Below, in pieces: positions 56,928-64,000 of a DNA stretch of 64,000 bases. A program made the position numbers and the translations under genes. Within the stretch, counting starts at the first letter, position 1. Every line of letters begins with the position of its first letter. The stretch lies in assembly GCF_019703515.2 (NCBI RefSeq), contig NC_059358.1:49308594-49372593 (forward strand). Direction: 5' to 3'. The stretch comes from Myxocyprinus asiaticus. Lineage: Eukaryota; Chordata; Actinopteri; Cypriniformes; Catostomidae. The notes below the pieces were generated by a model. It searched no databases, was not told the origin of the DNA, and saw only the letters and a list, made by a program, of their open reading frames with translations.

Positions 56928-59900
56928 GTATAAATAGGATGCGTATGAATGAGGTATTTACCACCATTTTAAAGCAGTTCATTTTGCCGGTTTTAGCGCG
57001 TTCAACTCACGCAGCTCAAGTGGAGAAATGCCCAACACACTGGATTAATGGATTCAATGAATCTTTTCTTCTATTTACAGATTATCAAGATGTTTCTTCT
57101 TCTGTTTATATCTTGCACTGTTAATATCTTGCAGTATAATTTTTATCGTCATATCTTTGTCAACAATATGCTTTATTAAAATAATTTAATTATTGTCATG
57201 ATAAGCACCTTTTTCGACTCGTCTTTGTTATCATTGACGAAATCAAAAAACCTTTCATCAATAAATGTTTTGGCAGTGATTTCATTGACAAGATTAATAA
57301 TGTAAAAATAATGAAGTCTTACATTGATCTCGAATCAGCAGAATCACGAGTTTCACCTCTGAAATTCATAAGTATAATACAATACAAACATTAATAGTCG
57401 ATAAAACACTTGAATAATCATATTAAAATATACTTGTAACTGGTGGTGATTCAGGAGAGTCCCCTGTTCTCTATGTAAAAGCGCTTTGAGTGTAGTGTCA
57501 GAAAAGTGTACAATTCATTAATTCAAAATATGTAAATAAGAGTGTTGTTTATCTTCATCAAAGCAAGTAATATTTCATTTTTAAATGTTTAATCATGTAA
57601 CATAATAATATCAACATGAAAATAGCACGTGATGACTCCGGCTCTGGATATCTTCCAGCCATGATCACACAGGCAATGTCCAGGTAACCTCAAATCATGA
57701 GATTCATCTACCAGAGGAGCAGTGTTGAAACACGACGGGCGTAAAGTGTTCTTCCGCAAATTGCTTGCAATTTTAAATTTCAACCACATATGTCGCTAGA
57801 GAGCACAAAGTTACATAATGCAGCATCATAAGTCTTTCCCACAAATGACAACAAAGCATATCTATCATAATGTAAACTTCTGAGCATTACTTTTTACCAA
57901 GCTATAAAAAAAGGACTATAATACTAGCCTAAAATGTTCAATAACTTCTGCATGTCATTGCAATGTGTGGTCATCACTCACTTTTATTCATAATTCATCC
58001 AGCCCCTTTTCTTGATGAACGAGACTGATGATATGAACGGACAATATGCAGCTCCTCCTCGGTCAGTAGATCATTGTTCATGATGACTGATTCGTTCATG
58101 TCAGCCGTGAACGAGTTTACCCATACATTCAGTTCGTTCACGAGACGAATAAAATGACTGACTAGTTCGGTGAAGTGGTGTATTCGTTCAGTGGGTCCAG
58201 CAAATGATATGCTCCTTCACAGCCCGCTCTCTAATGCTACTGGCTTGTGCTAAAGTCAATCTTTAAAAGCACAATTAAAGTATGAAGACACTTATGTTAT
58301 GTGACATTATACATTGAGCAGTGTTCTGCTGTCTGTTATGGGACAACATAGCATGCAGTGTTCTGCACACATTCCCTGTATGGGCCACCTGTATCCTTGA
58401 CCTGGGCAAGCGCCAGGGCAGAGAGGAGGGAGGATGGAACTGATACAAATTTGAAGCCTGTGTGTTGTGGCCTCAGAGTTATCCTTCAATTAATAATGTT
58501 TTTGTTCCTATGCCTGTTTCTCATAAAGTTCAAAGCAATCGCTATTTCCGTTATCTCTGTTCTGTGTGGGTCTCTACATCGTTTTGTGGTGAAATGCTTC
58601 TGCTGTTATCTGTATTAGTTTCTAGAATGTTTTTGTTTGATTGGATTCTCTTCTTCATGTGTCCTATAAAAGTCGGTGTTCGCAACCACTAAGTGTCTTT
58701 GCATAGACCTGGCTGTACTGTATGCATCTATGTAAAACTCAATATTGGGAAAATAAGACCTGCCATTTGTGGTGAAAATGAGACCAATGATGCATGAGAG
58801 CTATATTTTGTCTAATGTTGGGCTTAATTATTACCAGAGTTTGAAATTAACACCCACCGACCTGACAAATGCGGGTAAAAATCGTTTAAAATCGGTAAAA
58901 AGTTTTTTCAGGGTTTTTCCTGCATTGAAAATTCTGTGAATGCTGGGCGACTCAGAGCTGCTGCCAAAGGAATTTTAATGGTATTCATGCCTCTCATATC
59001 TTGCGCATCTGTGCAGGGCGAATGAAGCGTGCTTTCGCGTGACCGCCACAACGCATTTCAGCGTGCTCCAGAGATTGAGTCAGAGCTCTGGGACAGTGCA
59101 CAGCGAAACATGCATGATTCAGTCGGGCTTCACTTGATATTGCAGCGGCCGGTAGAAAACACAAAACTTATGTGACCCATTTGAATTCTACAGAGAACAT
59201 TCAAGTATAAAGCACTACAGTATATGGAGGAAGTCAAACCTCTCAAACTGCTAGACATACATTATAAACAGCACTGACGAGGATTTAAAATACACATCAT
59301 CACCTTTACTTAAATACCTGTATATACTTTTTAATGTAGTAACACTAACTGGTAACTTGAATTATTCATATGAAATCTATTAAGGCGAATCTATTAGACT
59401 TTATTTTTATTACATATGTAACATATACAAAAACATGGTTTGGAAGATGGGTTGTAAGTGTACTCACTTGTTAATAAAAGTTTGTAAATTTCTAACAAAA
59501 TAAAATCTTACATAATGTATCTTTAATCTTACAGTTCATACAAAATCCTTAGTTTAAACATTGGACTATAAGACGCAGGACCTTTCAGATGATGAAAATA
59601 TGCAACTTATATTCAGGAAAATACAGTAAATAAAGCTGTGATTGAAGAATAATACGCATCTTATATTTTTTGAGTTTCCAGATGTTCTTTGCTTACAGTT
59701 TATTATTGTTATTGTTAATGATGAATTGATTTTTATTCATAAACGTTAACAATAGTTGATTAGGAAAATTTCTTATATTTTGCAATATAAGAAAGTCAGT
59801 ACACAGTCGGAACACAGAGTAACAGCAACAACACAGAAGGTATTTAAACTTAGTCACTTAATGCATTTTCACTGATCGTATAGCCATCCAATCATGAAAA

Positions 59901-60309
59901 GACCAAGTGTAAATGCCCTTCAAGACAGATACCTCTGGAGGTGGTTTCAGGAAAATTCCATTTGAAACTTGGTCAAATGTAAATGCATCTGACTGTTCAA
60001 GCCACATACTGTATGTAAACTACTCCACCCCTACAGCGCTGTCAGCATAGGGAAAATGTGAAGCAACAGCTGTTACCAAGTATTTGCATAGGGCTTGCAT
60101 CATGCAATAGATAATAACAAATTAAGAAATGGATGCATGTTGTAGGAGAGACAGAACTTTTTTCTTCATTTATTTGATGCAGATCGATGACAAAAGTAAA
60201 GACTGACAATGAGCGCAGCTGATGTGCATGGACACATCTTGCCTATGACAAGCCCAGAGGGGAAAAAATACAGTACGCGTGCACACACAAACAGATACAT
60301 GCACGGGGT
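56928..60309. other. Unassigned sequence
   Basis: No gene. 57395-57495 repeats the module at 23055-23152. 58000-58210 is rich in GTTCGTTCA-type words and related to the repeat ending at 31716. 59570-59650 (CTATAAGACGCAGGACC, then CAACTTATATTCAGG) looks like a further repeat end. Short frames at 56900-57124, 57589-57789 and 58307-58692 have no domain. Confidence 0.4.
57395..57495 (+). repeat. Dispersed repeat module, copy 2
   Basis: Matches 23055-23152 in order and orientation, ending AAAAGCGCTTTGAGTGTAG. Confidence 0.7.
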
Positions 60310-60624
60310 AGAGTCACTAACTCTGTTTTATTTGCATTTAGCGTGGGAATTAAAGAATCAGTTATAGAAATTAAACCCCTCCCCCCCCGAACATCCCCCC
60401 CCCCCCACTCCCCCCACTGACACAAATACGCATTACAGTGGTCACTTACATTTATAACAAAAACATTTAAAACAAACCAAAAAATATATACTTTCAAAAA
60501 AACAACAGTGCACGTAGACATCAAACTAAAAAATTAAAAATCAAAAATCCCTCTCCACAGCCCCTCCCCGAGAACCCTCCAAAAAATCTAAATATCCACC
60601 CCACTTCCTATTAAACAAATCCCA

Positions 60625-62200
60625 CTTTCACAATCTTCTATGAATCGCCTCCTGAAATGCTGGAACCTCACCCATCTCCCCGCACCACTCCTGAAATGAG
60701 GGTGCCCCAGCCGTCTTCCACCCCTTGAGAATGATTCGCCTGGCATCCATAACTCCGGCCAGGACCCAACCTTTCAAGTGGCTATCCCCAAAATTAATGA
60801 CCTCCCCATCACCCAAAATGCAGATTCTGAAATGAAAATTGTGTGCCCAACACGTCACACATACATCTTTGAATCTTCAACCAAAATTCCTGTATCTTAA
60901 CACATCCCCCAAAAACATGGGTTGTGTCCCGTCTTCTGATTGGCATCGCCAGCAGGTGGGAGTGTCTTTAAGACCAAGTCTATACAATCTAGAGGGTGTC
61001 CAATATAATCGATTCAAAATCTTAAATTGCATCAGAAGCACCCTTGAATCTCTAGATGTAGTCTTGACATTTTTTAGAATCCTAGCCCACACTCCCTCCA
61101 AGTTTAAATCTCTCTCCCATAATCTCTTGAGAGAAGTTGAAGCTCCATCCCCCAGATTCTGAATTAACAGGGAGTAGTACACTGATGCCTCATGACCTTT
61201 TGAAAAGCAGTAATCACCACTTCCAGAGTATCTGCCCTTTTAGGGGGGTGTATGCTACTCCCAAAAATAGTACAGAGCAGGTGGCGCAGCTGTAAGTACC
61301 TGAAGAACTGAGATCTGGGAATCCAAATTTTCAAACGACCTCAACACACCACTCTCATATAGATCACTGAGCGTATTAACACCCCTCACAATCCACTCCG
61401 ACCAGCAGAAAGGGGACTCACCAATATGCGACTTTGGGTTTAGCCATATGCTTGAGGCAACATTTAAATAAATGTCTGAATTAAACATTCTGGACACTTT
61501 TGTCCATAGCGCATGCAGATGCGAGATAACGGGGTGCGACTTAACTTCTCCGATTAGTTTAACAGAAATGCTTTGCTATAGTAAAATGGGGCAAGAACTT
61601 TCTGTTCAATACTAAACCAGGGAGGGGCTCTCTCAGGTGGAAGTGACCAATGAGCCAAATGTCTGAGACTGAATGCATAATAATAAAACAAAATCTTGGG
61701 TAGGCCTAGCCCACCTTTGTCAACCGGCCTATGTAACTTATTGAAATGTAATCTGGGACGCTTACCATTCCAAATGAAGGACTTCGCTATGCTATCAAAT
61801 TGCTTGAAATAAGAGAGGGGGAGAGATTGTAGTAGGTAGTTGAATTTTGGAATACAATTCATTTTAATAACATTAACCTTCCCAATCATCGATAAATGTA
61901 ATGAAGCCCACTACCTTATTAGGTCTTATTAAAGGATCAAAATTAACTCTAACTAAATCACATACATTTGCTGGGAATAAAATACCCAAATACTTGATGC
62001 CCTGTTTGGGCCACTGGAAGGCGCCCGGCTGAAAATCCGTTACTGAGCAGTACGCTGTCAGAGCCAAAGCTTTGGATTTAGACCAATATACTCTGTAACC
62101 TGAGAACTTAGAAAAGCAATTAATAATTATTTGGAGGCATGGCATAGATCTAGTGGGGTCGGAGACGAATAATAATATATCATCTGCATAAAGCAAAAGC
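60625..62200 (-). pseudogene. L1 copy C reverse transcriptase, catalytic part to C-terminus
   Basis: The catalytic box is intact, YADD at 62179-62190 in LLLYADDILLFVSDP. GAFQWPKQGIKYLGILFPAN and the thumb (MIGKVNVIKMNCIPKFNYLL, 61554-61889) follow. The zinc-finger end CWRCQSEDG (60877-61182) and the last segment (VINFGDSHLKGWVLAGVMDA, 60628-60858) complete it. Frames are interrupted near 61890, 61550 and 61190. Confidence 0.85.
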
Positions 62201-62203
62201 TTA

Positions 62204-63327
62204 CAGTTGTGCTCAAAAGTTTGCATACCACGGCAGAAATTGTGAAATTTTGACATTGATTTTGAAAATATGACTGATCATGCAAAAAAACTGTCTTGAA
62301 TTGTTCGGGATACAAAGAAAAACCCACAGGTAACCTCAGGAGAAATACAGACTGCTCTGGAAAAAGACGGTGTGGTTGTTTCAAGGAGCACAATACGACG
62401 ATACTTGAACAAAAATTAGCTGCATGGTCAAGTTGCCAGAAAGAAGCCTTTACTGCGCCAATGCCACAAGAAATCCCGGTTACAATATGCCCAACAACAC
62501 CTTGACACACCTCACAGCTTCTGGCACACTGTAATTTGGAGTGACGAGACCAAAATAGAGCTTTATGGTCACAACCATAAGCGCTATGTTTGGAGAGGGG
62601 TCAACAAGGCCTATAGTGAAAAGAATACTATCCCCACTGTGAAGCATGGTGGTGGGTCACTGATGTTTTAGGGGTGTGTGAGCTCTAAAGGCACGGGGAA
62701 TCTTGTGAAAATTGATGGCAAGATGAATGCAGCGTGTTATCAGAAAATACTGGCAGACAATTTGCATTCTTCTGCACGAAAGCTGCGCATGGGACACTCT
62801 TGGACTTTCCAGCACGATAATGACCCTAAGCACAAGGCCAAGTTGACCCTCCAGTGGTTACAGCAGAAAAAGGTGAAGGTTCTGGAGTGGACATCACAGT
62901 CTCCTGACCTTAATATCATCAAGCCACTCTGGGTTGATCTCAAACGTGTGGTTCATGCAAGACAACCAAAGACTTTGCATGACCTGGAGGCATTTTGCCA
63001 AGACGAATTGGCAGCTATACTACCTGCAAGAATTTGGGGCCTCATAGACAACTATTACAAAAGACTGCACGCTGTCATTGATGCTAAAGAGGGCAATACA
63101 CAGTATTAAGAACTAAGTGTATGCAGACTTTTGAACAGGGGTCATTTCATTTTTTTCTTTGTTGCCATGTTTTGTTATGATTGTGCCATTCTGTTATAAC
63201 CTACAATTGAATATGAATCCCATAAGAAATAAAAGAAATGTGTTTTGTCTGCTCACTCATGTTTTCTTTAAAAATGGTACATATATTACTAATTCTCCAA
63301 GGGTATGTAAACTTTTGAGCACAACTG
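62204..63327 (+). mobile_element. Tc1-like element inside L1 copy C
   Basis: Inverted ends CAGTTGTGCTCAAAAGTTTG and AACTTTTGAGCACAACTG with TA on both sides (62202-62203 and 63328-63329). The LINE sequence is continuous when the element and one TA are removed. At 1124 bp it is shorter than a typical autonomous Tc1 (about 1.6 kb), and the transposase start is missing or degraded. Confidence 0.93.
62532..63109 (+). pseudogene. Tc1 transposase, catalytic domain with lost glutamate
   Basis: The frame carries the first catalytic aspartate in WSDETKIELYG (about 62540), then [11 protein letters not shown], an in-frame TAG (62669-62671 region) where tryptophan is expected, then the second aspartate in WTFQHDNDPKHKAK. 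The block that should hold the third acidic residue, normally SPDLNPIENLW, reads SPDLNIIKPLW near 62905-62937, so the glutamate position is lysine. The C-terminus is complete to the stop at 63107-63109. Confidence 0.87.
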
Positions 63328-64000
63328 TATGTGCCATACCTCCCGCCATTACCCATGGAAAATCATCCTCCTTTCTTATCATGGCTGCTAATGGTTCCAG
63401 GGCAAGACAGAACAATAATGGGGAAAGAGGGCAACCCTGCCGGGTGCCCCTATCCAGAGTAAAATAATCTGACCTCGCCAAGCTCCTCCGAGGTTATCTC
63501 AGAAAATTTTTTTTTTTTTGCTCTGTTGTCAGCTTAGGGAGTTCTAATGGTTCCACAAAGTTTCTAATATCTCTATCAGTAGATGAAGATGTGGAACTAT
63601 AGAGATCAAGATAAAATAATTTAAAAGCATTATTAATATCAATGGCCAAAGTAAATATTTCACCACCAGCATATTTCACTTAGGGAATGGTAGAAAAAGA
63701 TTTCTCTGCTTTATATAGCTAGCCAAAAGCTTCCCTGCTTTGTCCCCAGATTCAAAATATGACTGTCTTGCCCTGAATAGCCATTCGGCGCTTCAGCTCT
63801 GCTTCGGCACTTTTAATATTCCCTTCCAACTCCACGAGCTCTCATGCTTTGGATTTTTTGATGAATGAGGCATACTGTATGATCCAACCCCTAAGAACTG
63901 CCTTAAGTGCCTCCCAATCCATGCCCACAGAGGATACTGAGGACCAGTTGGTCTCCATATAAACACTTACTTAGCCTTTAACATTTTTTGGAAATCAGGA
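63328..64000 (-). pseudogene. L1 copy C linker and polymerase start, with deletion
   Basis: 63257-63481 holds DYFTLDRGTRQGCPLSPLLF and LALEPLAAMI. 63494-63679 holds AGGEIFTLAIDINNAFKLFY and FVEPLELPKL. Between them about 530 bases present in copy A (10272-10797), including the first polymerase motifs, are missing. The rest to 64000 is the linker that in copy A lies at about 8030-8350. Confidence 0.82.

Larger units (their letters stand above)
60310..64000 (-). mobile_element. L1-clade LINE copy C (same family as copy A), runs off the window
   Basis: Minus-strand copy of the family at 7890-14935. Its 3' end lies near 60310 in a C-rich (minus G-rich) untranslated region (60378-60416), and its 5' part continues past 64000. 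It is interrupted by a Tc1 at 62204-63327. A deletion in the polymerase joins 63478 to about 63496. Confidence 0.85.

Overview
This window looks like a gene-poor, transposon-saturated piece of a ray-finned fish nuclear genome, most likely a cypriniform (carp, minnow, sucker or loach group). The evidence is the mixture of element families: DIRS-type tyrosine-recombinase retrotransposons, L1-, L2- and CR1/Rex1-like LINEs, Ty3/Gypsy elements, hAT, Tc1 and TTAA-type DNA elements, and a tRNA-headed SINE. Many repeat ends, for example the GGGATAGTTCACC palindromic MITE and the TAGGGCTG-type hAT ends, are ones I associate with cyprinid genomes. I see no host gene that I can defend, no rRNA or tRNA gene and no CRISPR array. 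The only host-like coding piece is one small MADF/Myb-like exon with a splice donor, and it may itself belong to a DNA transposon.

Layout. 1-7600: a TTAA-flanked palindromic MITE split at a GTT by a structurally complete but mutated DIRS element (705-7051), with a second MITE of the same family abutting it. 7669-20760: two end fragments of one hAT-like family bracket an L1 LINE (7890-14930, itself hit by a 1.6-kb hAT, a Tc1 and a Tc1-type MITE), a cluster of four hairpins, and a 139-bp tandem array that carries an RFX-type X-box in most units and is interrupted by a 2-kb LTR-like element. 20761-31716: AT-rich sequence, the MADF exon, an L2 LINE with a perfect-centre palindrome near its 3' end, a 2-kb hAT with an inverted duplication across its edge, and small DNA elements. 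31717-38520: an antisense Gypsy element broken by a hAT, by an L2 LINE (which contains another LINE 3' end and a solo LTR) and by further sequence. 38521-43290: a sense L1 with an ETS-CRE motif at its 5' end, cut off by a truncated second DIRS copy. 43291-49320: a second antisense Gypsy 5' end (LTR, primer binding site, gag start) whose gag is split by a CR1/Rex1-like LINE, itself split by the second 2-kb LTR-like element. 49321-55269: mostly unassigned, plus a hAT containing a SINE with perfect target duplications. 55270-56927: Gypsy LTR plus a proline-rich 3' ORF with a 33-bp minisatellite. 56928-60309: mostly unassigned. 60310-64000: an antisense L1 of the first L1 family, hit by a Tc1.

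The coding remnants all serve element replication (gag, protease, reverse transcriptase, RNase H, tyrosine recombinase, endonuclease, Tc1 transposase), and all are broken by frameshifts, stops, deletions or changed catalytic residues. The value of the window is its insertion record. Exact target duplications or reconstructed target sites place at least nine insertions and allow a relative chronology. The least explained structures are the hairpin cluster with compensating stems (15528-15741), the X-box-bearing 139-bp array beside it, and the 33-bp minisatellite that is open in three frames and carries a four-unit higher-order period.
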